Positions 18,203 through 27,805 are shown, counted from the stretch's first letter. The stretch is 60,855 nt of DNA from Alphaproteobacteria bacterium 43-37 (GCA_001897475.1 MKSY01000021.1:1-60855), one strand, 5' to 3'. Program-made: numbers and translations. The notes: a model not told the origin generated them from the letters alone.

Positions 18203-19061
18203 AGACTTCGAAAGGCGTTTTGTTCATTTTTTTGTCTTACGCTCTGTAGGTATGACGTCATTATTTACGGTTCTGAGTCTTCTTTGCATGGCTGTTGTGT
18301 TTTGCAAAATCTTGATGTTTGGCCAAGGGAATGTGGCTGTTGCTCAGGAAAAGGGGGCTGGAGAAAGTGGTATGGTAAGTTCAAAATCACAGTCTAGAGA
18401 CACTCCAACATCTGTGCCGGAAAAAAATCCCTATGGCCCTGAGGACATGGGCCAAGTTAAACTTGAGGATAAACCTCAAGATGTTAAAGTTGCAAATGAC
18501 AAATCAAAAGATGAAACAAAGGATAAGAAAGTAGAGTCTGAAAAATCGACTCAGGCAGAAGAGAGTAAGGTCAATACAACTTTTAATCCAATGAAACTCA
18601 CATCAAATGAGATTAAGGTTCTCGAAACTTTATCTGAAAGACGCCAAGAAATTGATGAAAAAGATAAAAAAATTGGATTGAGAATGGCTCTTTTGCAGGC
18701 GTCCGAACAAAGGATGGATCAAAAAATTGAAGTGCTTCAAAACCTTCGATTGGTAATTGAAGGGCTATTAAAGAAATACGATTCACAAGAAAAAGAAAAC
18801 TTTAAAACATTGGCAAAAATTTATGAAAAAATGAAGCCTAAAGAAGCTGCAAGAATTTTTTCCGAGCTGGATATGCCCATCCTACTAAATGTTATTACCT
18901 ATATTAAGGACGTTAAGGCATCTCAAATTATCTCTTACATGGAAACGAAGCGGGCTCGTGATCTCACATTAGCCTTAGCTAAAGAGCGCCAAAAGAAAGA
19001 CGAAGCTCAACAGCAGCTGAACAATACGAATGCTAATGAGAGGGCGGCTCAAGGCCAATGA
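18150..19061 (+). CDS. MotE-like flagellar protein
   Basis: A membrane-anchored protein with a hydrophobic segment (SLFTVLSLLCMAVVFCKILMF), a long acidic/Lys-rich linker, a coiled coil (RQEIDEKDKKIGLRMALLQASEQRMDQKIE) and a C-terminal MgtE-N/FliG-like unit (IYEKMKPKEAARIFSELDMPILLNVITYIKD, then ARDLTLAL). This is the layout of MotE, a chaperone of periplasmic motility proteins. The ATG at 18150 overlaps the previous gene by 53 bases with no ribosome-binding site; the ATG at 18252, just before the membrane segment, is an equally good start. It overlaps the TPR gene by 4 bases. Confidence 0.78.
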   Translation: MIFTMSLKFLRCFKIYVEDFERRFVHFFVLRSVGMTSLFTVLSLLCMAVVFCKILMFGQGNVAVAQEKGAGESGMVSSKSQSRDTPTSVPEKNPYGPEDMGQVKLEDKPQDVKVANDKSKDETKDKKVESEKSTQAEESKVNTTFNPMKLTSNEIKVLETLSERRQEIDEKDKKIGLRMALLQASEQRMDQKIEVLQNLRLVIEGLLKKYDSQEKENFKTLAKIYEKMKPKEAARIFSELDMPILLNVITYIKDVKASQIISYMETKRARDLTLALAKERQKKDEAQQQLNNTNANERAAQGQ

Positions 19062-22000
19062 GACTATGTGTTTTAAAGTTTGATTCGCCTATTAAACAAA
19101 GGCTAATCTTTGGTGGTACAAAGTGGTTATTCGCCATTTTTTGGGTAAGCTTGCTATTCTTTTTTAATGCGTTGCTCTGTGCTGAAACAATTGTTGTCAA
19201 GGCAGGAGATCATAAAGATTTTACACGGTTTGTTTTCCAAACTAAAACTCCATTTGATATGAGCCATACATTTTCCAATGGTCAGATTCATTTACATCTT
19301 AAAACAAAAGATACAATTGATCTAAGCCAAATTGGAAACAAAACCAAAGTCAAACCTCACATCGAGATTGTTGCGCAAGAGCAAGGGCAAACGATGTCTA
19401 TTCTTGTTCAAAACAATGTTGAGATTAAAACGTCTAAAAGTCGGGGTATGGTTATTGTAGATGTGTATGGCAAGTTAGCTAAACAGCCATCCAGTCACTC
19501 TGAAAAGGAAAGCTCTCCCGAATCAAATCCAAATGGCGCACAAAAAAATCCTCTTGCAAAACTGGCAGCAGTTGAAGAAGGAAGGTCTGATATTCCTAAA
19601 AAATCTGGCGAGGTTCATATTGATGCCAGTTTTAAAGAAGTTGGTAATAAAGATAACATCGAAACTTTGAAAGATGTGTTAGATTATTTAGAAGGGCATA
19701 AACTGCCTGTGACAGGGAAAAATCAAGCAGGTAAATCTGACGGTGTATCGTCTGTGCCCCCTGAAAAAGTGATCCTCAAAATTACTAAGCAGCATGGGAA
19801 AGATGTTATGGTTTTATCCACGGTGCATCAATTTCCGTTAGCGATGATACAACGAGGTGGGGCATCATGGCTGTTTTTGGATGTAACGGATAGGCCTATC
19901 CAACTTGTTGTTGCACCAAGTCCTAAAGATGCTCCCAGAGTGGATGTTAGAACGCAAGATGGCTTGTTGGGAATCCGCATAGATGGTTCTTATGCGATTA
20001 ATTTATCCAAAATTTATGACGAAACCATCTATACACTTCAGGAATTGCCTGTGTTTCCAGACAAAATCATTCGTTACGAAAAAAATACTACTGAGGGTGG
20101 GACGCAATACAAATTCAGCGTTGGTTCAAAAAGGGTGCTGACTTGGAGTGACCCAGATGTGGGTGACGCTCTATTTATTGCGCCAACCACTGAAAGAAGT
20201 TTAGGTTTTGACCATCTAGCAAAGTGGGTTGACCTTGATATTTTGCCAAGCGAACAAGGGCTCGTCATTAAGAAAAACGTGGATGATTTGGTTGTGAAAA
20301 TCGAAGACGATGGCGTAATGGTCTCCAGACCTGGTGGACTAAGGATCACGAGCCAAGAAAAGGATGAATTCCACAAAAAGGTAGAGCTTGTCGATAAATC
20401 AATCTTTCAACTAGATGAACTGAAAGTGCTCCAGAATCAAACGCTTGCAGAGTTAAAGGCTGAGATTCAGTCAAAGCTTTTGCGATCTGAAGAAGAGAGG
20501 GCCATGTTATACTATAACTATGGTCGAGCTTTAATTATGAGTGGCTACTATAAAGAGGCTCAAGGGGCTTTTAAGTCTGCATTGATTAGCAATGAAGCCT
20601 ATGACAGAGAGTGGAAGATTCAGGCCCATTATGCGCTAGCCTCTATTTTGGCAAGAGATTATATCACCGCTCGAAAGGCTCTCTTGCAGTCGAAGTTAAG
20701 ACGGATGCCAGAGTCAATTTTCTTAATGGGGATTATTGATGCGGAGTTTTGGAATGAGGAGCGGGCACGAAAGGGCCTAGCACAGGCTGTGCATTTTCTT
20801 AAACAGTATCCAGATAATATACGCGCCTATCTTGGGTTGGTGATTTTAAGAACTTTCATCCATATCAATGAGCTTGAAATGGCCAGTAAAATCCTAGAGC
20901 TTCTTCAGCAAACAAAAATTCCAAATCAATACTTAAGAGAAAAAATAACGTATTACCAAGGACACTTGTATATAGCACAAAAATTGACAGTTGATGGTCG
21001 TAAAATAATAGAGTCTTTGGAGGACTCTCAAAACCCACGGATTAGAGTTAAAGCGCGCTTTATAAAAATGGTGGCAGAATGGGAAGGTCGCAAGATAACT
21101 GATGAAGAAGCCTTAGCAAAGTTGGATCGTTTAAGGCTAGAATGGCGTCATGGTGCTGAGTACCGTGAAATCATCAGTATGATCTCACAGCTGCTAATTA
21201 AACAAGGCAACTACACTCGCGCGTTGAGCATTTTAAGGCAAGCTTATAGCAAATCTAACATAGAGGCGGACAAAGAACATTATGGGCAAAAAATTGCCAA
21301 TACTGTGGTTGAAGCCTTTACAACAGAAGCCTTTGCCAAAATACCTGTCTTGTCTGCGCTTGCTATTTTTGCTGAATATAAATCTTTTATTGCTCCAGCA
21401 ACAGATTTCCAAAAGGTTTTATATCCGCTATTGGGTAGGCTTGAAAAATTTGATCTGTTTGCTCCAGCTGTTGAAATATTGGAACAACGGTTAAAAGTTC
21501 ATAATTACAAATCCAAAGAAGATAAGCTGAAAGATGAATTGCATCTGGTACGTTTTTACATCAATGATGAGAAAACTGATAAGGCTCAAGCTCAATTAGA
21601 TAAGATTGAGCTTCAAGATTTGATGCCACCTTTGAATGACGAATATGAAAGTTTGAAATTTAGAGCTTTCGTTTTGGAACAAAAGTTTTCAGATGCATTA
21701 AGGTTGCTAGAAGGAAGAGATACTTTGGATACGTCTATTAAAAGAGTGATGGTTTACTGGCATATGAATGACTGGATGAATGCCTCAAAGATCCTTGAAG
21801 ATATTGTTGAGCATCCTGAGAAGCTAGAAGAAAACAAAACTATTAAGCTTGAAGAGCTGCTTGTTATGTTAGCCACAGCCTATAATTTGACAGAACAGAG
21901 CGATAAGATTTTAAGCTTAAAAGATAAGTTTCAAGAAAAAATGAAAAGCTCATCCTTGCGGGATGAATTTAATCTTCTCACTGTTCCTGAGTCTAAAAAA

Positions 22001-22099
22001 CATTTTGCTACCGTTAATGATATTCGAAGCACTCTCGCCCAGCTTGACATTTACCGACAATATATGCAGAACAAAGCAAATAGTTTGCAAAAGAAATAG
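19058..22099 (+). CDS. Large TPR protein of the flagellar operon
   Basis: A 1,013-residue exported protein. It opens with a hydrophobic signal segment (about residues 22-42), then a beta-rich AMIN-like region (TIVVKAGDHKDFTRFVFQTKTPFDM), a second similar region, and a long helical TPR part from about residue 480 (MLYYNYGRALIMSGYYKEAQGAFKSAL, HYALASILARDYITARKAL and more). The start ATG overlaps the MotE-like gene (ATGA) and the stop directly abuts the SH3 gene. Alphaproteobacterial flagellar operons can carry such proteins; peptidoglycan or motor anchoring is an inference from the AMIN-like and SH3 neighbours. Confidence 0.75.
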   Translation: MRLCVLKFDSPIKQRLIFGGTKWLFAIFWVSLLFFFNALLCAETIVVKAGDHKDFTRFVFQTKTPFDMSHTFSNGQIHLHLKTKDTIDLSQIGNKTKVKPHIEIVAQEQGQTMSILVQNNVEIKTSKSRGMVIVDVYGKLAKQPSSHSEKESSPESNPNGAQKNPLAKLAAVEEGRSDIPKKSGEVHIDASFKEVGNKDNIETLKDVLDYLEGHKLPVTGKNQAGKSDGVSSVPPEKVILKITKQHGKDVMVLSTVHQFPLAMIQRGGASWLFLDVTDRPIQLVVAPSPKDAPRVDVRTQDGLLGIRIDGSYAINLSKIYDETIYTLQELPVFPDKIIRYEKNTTEGGTQYKFSVGSKRVLTWSDPDVGDALFIAPTTERSLGFDHLAKWVDLDILPSEQGLVIKKNVDDLVVKIEDDGVMVSRPGGLRITSQEKDEFHKKVELVDKSIFQLDELKVLQNQTLAELKAEIQSKLLRSEEERAMLYYNYGRALIMSGYYKEAQGAFKSALISNEAYDREWKIQAHYALASILARDYITARKALLQSKLRRMPESIFLMGIIDAEFWNEERARKGLAQAVHFLKQYPDNIRAYLGLVILRTFIHINELEMASKILELLQQTKIPNQYLREKITYYQGHLYIAQKLTVDGRKIIESLEDSQNPRIRVKARFIKMVAEWEGRKITDEEALAKLDRLRLEWRHGAEYREIISMISQLLIKQGNYTRALSILRQAYSKSNIEADKEHYGQKIANTVVEAFTTEAFAKIPVLSALAIFAEYKSFIAPATDFQKVLYPLLGRLEKFDLFAPAVEILEQRLKVHNYKSKEDKLKDELHLVRFYINDEKTDKAQAQLDKIELQDLMPPLNDEYESLKFRAFVLEQKFSDALRLLEGRDTLDTSIKRVMVYWHMNDWMNASKILEDIVEHPEKLEENKTIKLEELLVMLATAYNLTEQSDKILSLKDKFQEKMKSSSLRDEFNLLTVPESKKHFATVNDIRSTLAQLDIYRQYMQNKANSLQKK

Positions 22100-22648
22100 A
22101 TGTTTGTTTTGTTAAGATCATGGAAAAAAACGTTTGGGTTGTTGGTTATCATGCTGACAAGTGCGCTATGTCATGCACAAGATGCGCAGCCGCTTCCGAG
22201 ATTTGTCAGTCTGGCCTCGTCAAAGGTTTATGTTCGTGTTGGGCCAGACAAAACATATCGTGTTGCCTGGGAGTTCAAGAGGGAGTCAATCCCAGTTGAG
22301 ATCATTCTGGAGTATGACAGTTGGCGTAAAATCCGTGATTATGAAGGCGCTGAAGGCTGGGTACACAAAAGTATGCTCACAGGTGTGCGTCATGTTATTT
22401 TTCTAAGTGGACGTCATCCAGTCTATGATAAACCAAGAGAAGGCGCCCAAATTAAAGCATATGCAGAAGGCGATGTGACTGCTCGTCTTAAATCATATAC
22501 TGAAAGCTGGTGTGAGGTTGAAATTAAGGGCATCAAAGGATGGGTGTCCAGGCAAAATGTTTGGGGGCTTTATCCCCAAGAAGAAAGATCACCAAAAAAA
22601 TGCTTCTTAGGTCTTTCGTTTTTGTGCCGAAATGCTGCTACCAAGTAA
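22100..22648 (+). CDS. Exported SH3-domain protein
   Basis: A 182-residue protein with a signal peptide (residues 1-26, ending CHAQ) and two bacterial SH3 repeats: YVRVGPDKTYRVAWEF...WRKIRDYEGAEGWVHKSML and the second around GDVTARLKSYTESWCEVEIKGIKGWVSRQNVWGLYP. Relatives usually end at the WGVYP-like motif; here about 24 more residues follow, encoded opposite the end of ubiG. It begins on the base after the TPR gene stop, so they are co-transcribed. It probably binds cell wall. Confidence 0.86.
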   Translation: MFVLLRSWKKTFGLLVIMLTSALCHAQDAQPLPRFVSLASSKVYVRVGPDKTYRVAWEFKRESIPVEIILEYDSWRKIRDYEGAEGWVHKSMLTGVRHVIFLSGRHPVYDKPREGAQIKAYAEGDVTARLKSYTESWCEVEIKGIKGWVSRQNVWGLYPQEERSPKKCFLGLSFLCRNAATK

Positions 22649-23367
22649 TTGATATCAAGATTGTCACTTAAAATCCATTGTCTAGAGAGCGGCTTAAAGC
22701 TTAAGCCTTTATAAACTTGCTGTTCAAATTTATGCTTAAACAACAGTTGTTGCAGATGGCGAGGGCGTATAAACTTTGACCATGAGTGTGTGCCCTTTGG
22801 TACCCAACCCAAAATATTTTCTGCCGCAAAAATGCCAAGTGCGGCTGAAAATATGGTTTGGTTAAGGGTGGACAAAATTAAGCACCCATCCGGTTGCGTT
22901 AGGCGGTCGCAATGCTCCAGAAACAATGCAGGGTTATCGACATGTTCAATGATCTCCATGGCAATGACCACATCAAAAGGATCTTTTTGAAATGACTCTA
23001 TCGTGCTTGTTTGATAGTCAATGCTTAAGCCATTGTCTAAAGCATGTTTTTGTGCGGTTGTAATATTTTCTGAGACCGCATCGATGCCAACAACTGTGGC
23101 TCCTAAACGCGCTAATGGTTCACAAAGAAGTCCGCCTCCGCATCCAACATCCAGAATACGGAATCCTTTAAGGGGAAGCAAATCATTCAGCTCATGCTCA
23201 GATCTGATGGCCTCTAAAATAAAAGAAAGGCGCGTTGGATTAATCTTATGAAGGATAGAAAATGGGCCAGACTCTTCCCACCAGGCGTGAGCATACTGCT
23301 GAAAGTGCATGGATTCGTTAGGGTCAAGGGTCGTTTCTGATGCTAGTCGAGGAGGCGCAGTGTCCAT
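22570..23367 (-). CDS. ubiG: Ubiquinone biosynthesis O-methyltransferase
   Basis: SAM-dependent methyltransferase that performs both O-methylations of ubiquinone biosynthesis. The 265-residue protein has the SAM motif ILDVGCGGGLLCEPLARLGATVVGID, the UbiG phrase MEIIEHVDNPALFL, and LILSTLNQT. The C-terminus runs past the usual NYLVAA-like ending by about 20 residues, overlapping the convergent SH3 gene by 79 bases. The start overlaps the upstream heparinase-like gene by 25 bases. Confidence 0.95.
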   Translation of the reverse strand: MDTAPPRLASETTLDPNESMHFQQYAHAWWEESGPFSILHKINPTRLSFILEAIRSEHELNDLLPLKGFRILDVGCGGGLLCEPLARLGATVVGIDAVSENITTAQKHALDNGLSIDYQTSTIESFQKDPFDVVIAMEIIEHVDNPALFLEHCDRLTQPDGCLILSTLNQTIFSAALGIFAAENILGWVPKGTHSWSKFIRPRHLQQLLFKHKFEQQVYKGLSFKPLSRQWILSDNLDINYLVAAFRHKNERPKKHFFGDLSSWG

Positions 23368-24926
23368 TTAACAACCATTTGGGTTTCTTTAAACCGGACT
23401 TTGATGACGGCTTGTGGGCAAAAAAGTTCCTGATTATCTATACCATAGTAATAGCCTCTGTGAAGCCCTAATTCATAGCCTTTGCCTGAATTTAAACGCC
23501 ATTTGCGACCGTCATCTTGGCATAGTATGATAGTGGAACTATCCTTATTTAGAGAGCCTTTTAATGAAGGGTGGAAGTTCAACCGGATAAGAGCTGATCC
23601 ATTTTCAGCCCCACGCAGGTGCTCTTCACATCGGATTTCAGTGCCATTATTAATGAGAGTCAAGGCTCGCTGGTGTCTTAATCTATTGCTTCCAATTTTT
23701 TGACTCCACTCTGACGAAAGAACCGCCTGCTTATCCTCAACAAGTGTCCATAGCGACGAATCAATGGTGGATGGCGCTTGTAAATCTTGAATGATCCGAT
23801 TGCGAGCGTCAAAGAAAAGAACAGTGGAGGACAAAGAAGTTGTTGCAATGGGCTGCGACATTTGGCTTGTGACCTGAAACGGCTTTGTACCGTTTGTGAT
23901 GATACGCTTATCACCATAGCTGAACTCAAAACTCAGGCGATCATCCATCAGTTTGGGTTGCACTAGAGGGGAGCCAATATCAAAGACAAGCATAGTTTTG
24001 CCTTGGTTAATCTTAAAGAAACCACCTTCATCCAGGTGCTCGATAGTCTGTTTTGAGAAATCAGATTGCGACAAAATGAGATCAATGAGGCTTGGAGATC
24101 CTTCGAAACTATTTTGAAAAACAGCTAGGCCTCCATCGCCCAGCCTAAAAAACCTGACAATATCGGCTAGTTGAGAAAGGGCTTGAGAGAGTTTGTTGGA
24201 AGGAACAATCCCTCTCGCTTTTAAGCACATGCGAATGTCTATTAAGTCTCTCAAAATCATGAGTTGCGCCATGGGAGAGCGATTCTTATGAGATCCATCA
24301 GCATATAAGTTTAAACTCAAATATGTTTCAAGACTGCGCAACGTTACAAAGATAGGCTGCCCTAAAGCAATCTTGGAGATAATAAGTCCCTTAAAGACTT
24401 GAATATCAAGCATGTGGGGCGGTCGAAATAAACAAATTAGATCTAGGTAACGTAATTGCCGGCTGAAGCTAGTTTGAAATAGTTCAAGAAAATCATCATC
24501 TGCACTTGAACCAAAGAAATCAAAAAGAGATGCCCATGATGATAATCTTTGGCCAACAATATCGGGCGACCAAACGATAGGATGCCACCCATGGTTATTA
24601 TGAATCCAATCTTTGATGTAAGTTCTAGCTATGCCTCTGGCTTCAGGAAAAGTCAATGACCTAAGAGCCCTTAACCACTCGAAGCTATGCAAGATCCCCA
24701 TGAACGGCTGAGTAAGGCCCTGATGCCGCCAAAAATTGTGGCTGTTAAATTCGATTTCTTCGCCCCAATAGGCAAAGCGACCGTTATAAAGCTGTTGCCC
24801 TTCTTTGTAATTTCCTGGCCAAGCATCTTGAAAAAGGCTTCCGCTCCACTTGTGCGTTTTACCAAGTGAGCTAACAGCAAATAAAAAATGGGTTTGAGCT
24901 GCTTTGATAAAACTTCTCAATGGCAA
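23343..24926 (-). CDS. Heparinase II/III-like protein
   Basis: A 527-residue protein of the heparinase II/III family: an N-terminal alpha/alpha toroid (GNYKEGQQLYNGRFAYWGEEIEFN, WLRALRSLTFPEARGIARTYIKDWI) and a C-terminal beta-sandwich (SFEFSYGDKRIITNGTKPF, LRLNFHPSLKG). Genes of this family sit beside rpe in many alphaproteobacteria, where substrate and role are unsettled. No signal peptide is evident. It overlaps rpe by 10 bases and ubiG by 25. Confidence 0.85.
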   Translation of the reverse strand: MPLRSFIKAAQTHFLFAVSSLGKTHKWSGSLFQDAWPGNYKEGQQLYNGRFAYWGEEIEFNSHNFWRHQGLTQPFMGILHSFEWLRALRSLTFPEARGIARTYIKDWIHNNHGWHPIVWSPDIVGQRLSSWASLFDFFGSSADDDFLELFQTSFSRQLRYLDLICLFRPPHMLDIQVFKGLIISKIALGQPIFVTLRSLETYLSLNLYADGSHKNRSPMAQLMILRDLIDIRMCLKARGIVPSNKLSQALSQLADIVRFFRLGDGGLAVFQNSFEGSPSLIDLILSQSDFSKQTIEHLDEGGFFKINQGKTMLVFDIGSPLVQPKLMDDRLSFEFSYGDKRIITNGTKPFQVTSQMSQPIATTSLSSTVLFFDARNRIIQDLQAPSTIDSSLWTLVEDKQAVLSSEWSQKIGSNRLRHQRALTLINNGTEIRCEEHLRGAENGSALIRLNFHPSLKGSLNKDSSTIILCQDDGRKWRLNSGKGYELGLHRGYYYGIDNQELFCPQAVIKVRFKETQMVVKWTLRLLD

Positions 24927-25627
24927 GGTATCCCTAAGGATTGTTGGAGGGATTTAAGATTTCCAGAAATGTCACGGTTATTGTATTCAAAAATTGAAGC
25001 GCCAGCAACAAATGTATCTGCGCCAGATTCAGCGCACAACTGAATGGTCTGTTGATTAATGCCACCGTCAACTTCCAAGCGGATCTTATGGCCTGAGGTA
25101 TGGCCTGAGGTATCGATTGCTTTTCTTAAGAATTCTATCTTGTTAAGTTGGTCTGGCATAAATGCTTGCCCGCCAAACCCTGGTTCAACAGTCATCACTA
25201 AAATCATGTCCAATATATCTAAAAATGGGAGAATGGATTCAGGTGGGGTAGATGGCCTTAAGGATAGACCAACACCACAGCCATTTGCTTTTATCAGTTC
25301 AAGCTTATCTTTTAAAGAAACTGAGGTTTCCACATGGAGCGTGATGTGGTGTGCGCCTGCGTGGACAAATGCTTCAAAAAGCCTACTTTCCAAAGTAATC
25401 ATCAGATGTGCGTCAATCCAAAAGGAAGTTTGGGTCCGCAAAGCCTTGATCATATGAGGGCCGAAAGTTAGGTTAGGGACAAAATGCCCATCCATTACGT
25501 CGACATGCAATCCCGTAATGCCTCCCGCGCTTAAAGGTGTAAGCTCGCTTTCAAGGCGTAAAGGATTAGCCGATAACAATGAAGGTAGTATTCTAGGGCC
25601 CAAGAGTTGTGGTCTTTCTTTATTCAT
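24917..25627 (-). CDS. rpe: Ribulose-phosphate 3-epimerase
   Basis: Pentose-phosphate pathway epimerase. The 236-residue TIM barrel has ILPSLLSAN, HVDVMDGHFVPNLTFGP, HLMI, VEPGFGGQAF and LEVDGGIN with the metal-binding His/Asp residues. An exact 12-bp tandem repeat (25089-25112) inserts an extra SGHT before the EVDGG strand. It is the first gene of rpe-heparinase-ubiG and is divergent from the SDHAF4-like gene. Confidence 0.97.
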   Translation of the reverse strand: MNKERPQLLGPRILPSLLSANPLRLESELTPLSAGGITGLHVDVMDGHFVPNLTFGPHMIKALRTQTSFWIDAHLMITLESRLFEAFVHAGAHHITLHVETSVSLKDKLELIKANGCGVGLSLRPSTPPESILPFLDILDMILVMTVEPGFGGQAFMPDQLNKIEFLRKAIDTSGHTSGHKIRLEVDGGINQQTIQLCAESGADTFVAGASIFEYNNRDISGNLKSLQQSLGIPCH

Positions 25628-25702
25628 GCTAAAAACACCTAACTATACAAAATTTGTGTCTTTTAGTGTAGTTGTTTTATAGATGATAGGATTTTAAATA
25701 AA

Positions 25703-25864
25703 ATGGAACGAGTGCCTTCTTCCAAAAATCCGCTTAGCCACTGTCAGACAAGTGAGTCAAAGCCAGAGCCTGTTAAAAAAGAGATAGAGCTGAATGGCCC
25801 TAAAGGGTTAGAACCAACGCGCTATGGGGATTGGGAGCAAAAAGGGCGTTGTACGGATTTTTAA
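25703..25864 (+). CDS. DUF1674/SDHAF4-like small protein
   Basis: A 53-residue protein ending in the family signature GPKGLEPTRYGDWEQKGRC followed by TDF. SDHAF4-type proteins help flavinylated succinate dehydrogenase assemble. The ATG at 25703 follows an AT-rich leader. ccmA begins 2 bases after the stop, so the two are probably co-transcribed. The N-terminal half is low-complexity and not conserved. Confidence 0.85.
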   Translation: MERVPSSKNPLSHCQTSESKPEPVKKEIELNGPKGLEPTRYGDWEQKGRCTDF

Positions 25865-25866
25865 GG

Positions 25867-26445
25867 GTGCTTAGTCTTACCAACGCAATTTGCTATCGAA
25901 ACAACCTGGCCATAGTTAAGGACGTTAGTTTTTCTCTTAAACCTGGTGAACTGATCATGGTTAAAGGGAAAAATGGTTCTGGAAAAACAACATTGCTCAA
26001 AGCCATATGTGGCCTGTTAACAGCTGAAGGTATTAACTGGCAAGCGGCATATACTTGCGGCTATATCCCATCAGAACCTGTATTTGCGGCCCCCATTAAA
26101 GTGGGATTATGGCTTAAGTCATTTGCCTTGGTATTGGGTGTTTCTATCGATAGGGTGGAACAGGCCTTAAATGAGTTTGGGCTACAATCCCTTCAAGAAC
26201 ACGTGGTGACAGCTTTGTCTTCTGGGCAAGCCAAACGTCTTCAGCTGGCTAAGCTGTGGCTTATACAACGCGATCTCTGGCTTTTGGATGAGCCGTTTAA
26301 CTTCTTAGATGGTGAAGGGCAACAATTGCTTGTAACGAAGCTTGCAGCATATATGGCGCAAGGTGGGAGTGTGATTGCTGCGAGCCATAATGACCATATG
26401 CTAGGTGATATTCAACGCCAAACAATATGGTTGGGGCAATCATGA
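25867..26445 (+). CDS. ccmA: Heme exporter ATP-binding protein CcmA
   Basis: ATPase of the CcmABCD system, which releases heme-loaded CcmE for cytochrome c maturation. From the GTG at 25867 the protein is 192 residues and begins LSLTNAICYRNNLAIVKDV like the family; the frame stays open upstream, but that part overlaps the SDHAF4-like gene. Walker A GKNGSGKTTLLK, signature LSSGQAKRLQLAKLW and Walker B LWLLDEP are present. It overlaps ccmB by 4 bases. Confidence 0.93.
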   Translation: MLSLTNAICYRNNLAIVKDVSFSLKPGELIMVKGKNGSGKTTLLKAICGLLTAEGINWQAAYTCGYIPSEPVFAAPIKVGLWLKSFALVLGVSIDRVEQALNEFGLQSLQEHVVTALSSGQAKRLQLAKLWLIQRDLWLLDEPFNFLDGEGQQLLVTKLAAYMAQGGSVIAASHNDHMLGDIQRQTIWLGQS

Positions 26446-27080
26446 CCGGGTTTTTGTTTCGTGAGATAGCTATTGCTTGGCAGAAGATAGATGATTTTTT
26501 GATGGATCAAACGGTCATCATTCTTGCTTGCTTAGTGGTGGTTTTGGCGATTGGCAGCGAAGCGTCTATTTTGCAGCGGGTGGGGTTTGGCATTGTGATG
26601 GCGTTATTCTACATTGTGTCTATTCTCCAAGCGCCACGGGCTATGGAAGTGGATTACAGAGAAAATTTCATTGAAGATTTAGTGATTTATGATGCGCCTG
26701 TGTACTTTTACTTAGTGTCTAAAATCCTTGTGTTTTGGTTATTTTTTGCGGCTCCAAGTGTGATTGCTTTTCCCATCTTGATGATATTTTTTCATTTACC
26801 AGAGCATGTTACTGGTGAAATGGTTTTGCGCTTTTTTGCTTTTACATTTCATATATCCATGGTGGTTGTTTTTGTTTCATGTTTGATGTTGGCTATACGC
26901 AAAAACCAATTGCTAAGTTTAGCGTTGGCGTTGCCTTTGTATGTGCCCTTTTTGATAGGGATCAATGCTCATGAGCCATTCATCGCCTGGACTTTTATGG
27001 GTATCGCGATTTGTTTGACTTTGCCAGTCGTGCTCATAGGTGGGCAGAAGCTTCTTAGGGCGCAGGTTCAAGATGTGTAG
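26442..27080 (+). CDS. ccmB: Heme exporter membrane protein CcmB
   Basis: A 212-residue integral membrane protein with about six hydrophobic segments. It starts at the ATGA overlap with ccmA; N-terminal FLFREIAIAWQKIDDFL and the following LAPRAME-like loop (QAPRAMEVDYRENFIEDL) fit CcmB. The protein looks diverged, so the name rests partly on its place between ccmA and ccmC. Confidence 0.86.
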   Translation: MTGFLFREIAIAWQKIDDFLMDQTVIILACLVVVLAIGSEASILQRVGFGIVMALFYIVSILQAPRAMEVDYRENFIEDLVIYDAPVYFYLVSKILVFWLFFAAPSVIAFPILMIFFHLPEHVTGEMVLRFFAFTFHISMVVVFVSCLMLAIRKNQLLSLALALPLYVPFLIGINAHEPFIAWTFMGIAICLTLPVVLIGGQKLLRAQVQDV

Positions 27081-27088
27081 GACATTAA

Positions 27089-27805
27089 ATGGTGTATGAA
27101 AAAAAGCTATCTTTAGCTCATCCTTCCAGATTATTGAGGCTTGTAAAGCCCTTTGGTTTGCCATTCGTGTTGCTCTCTGGCGTGTTATTGGGAGTAGGGT
27201 TTGTATGGGGATGGTTTTTTTCGCCGGCTGATTATCAACAAGGTGATGCTGTGCGGATTATGTATGTCCATGTTCCAGCTTCGTGGATGGCTCTGTTTGT
27301 CTACGCTATGCAGGCGAGCCTTTCAGCAGTGTTCCTCATCTGGCGGCATCAAGTGGCCATTATCTTGATGAAGCTTTCTCTGCGTTTTGGTTTTTCATTT
27401 GCTACCATTAGCTTGTTGACTGGCGCAATATGGGGTAAGCCGATGTGGGGTACTTGGTGGGCATGGGATGCTAGGCTAACTTCAATGCTTATATTATGGT
27501 TTATTTATCTGGGGCTTATCGGTATGAAAGATGCTTTTGGTGGGCAAACCAAGGGCGATAAAATTATGGCCATTGCATCTATAGTTGGTGCTATTAATTT
27601 GCCCATTATTAAATGGTCAGTCTACTGGTGGAACACATTGCATCAGCCGGCCAGTATCATGAGGATAGGTAGGCCAGCCATTCATTCTGTATTTTTGGGC
27701 CCATTGTTTTGTATGTCTTTAGCCTATGTTGCTTTTTTCATAGGGGTACTTATTTTATCGTTTGAAACAGAGCTCTTAATCAAAAAGAGACTTGCAAAGC
27801 TTTAA
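27089..27805 (+). CDS. ccmC: Heme transporter CcmC
   Basis: Delivers heme to CcmE. The 238-residue protein has six membrane helices, the tryptophan-rich loop WGTWWAWDARLTSMLILW and the flanking histidines in HVPASW and HQPAS that ligate heme. It is 8 bases after ccmB. No ccmD or ccmE follows in this window; they must be elsewhere. Confidence 0.96.
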   Translation: MVYEKKLSLAHPSRLLRLVKPFGLPFVLLSGVLLGVGFVWGWFFSPADYQQGDAVRIMYVHVPASWMALFVYAMQASLSAVFLIWRHQVAIILMKLSLRFGFSFATISLLTGAIWGKPMWGTWWAWDARLTSMLILWFIYLGLIGMKDAFGGQTKGDKIMAIASIVGAINLPIIKWSVYWWNTLHQPASIMRIGRPAIHSVFLGPLFCMSLAYVAFFIGVLILSFETELLIKKRLAKL

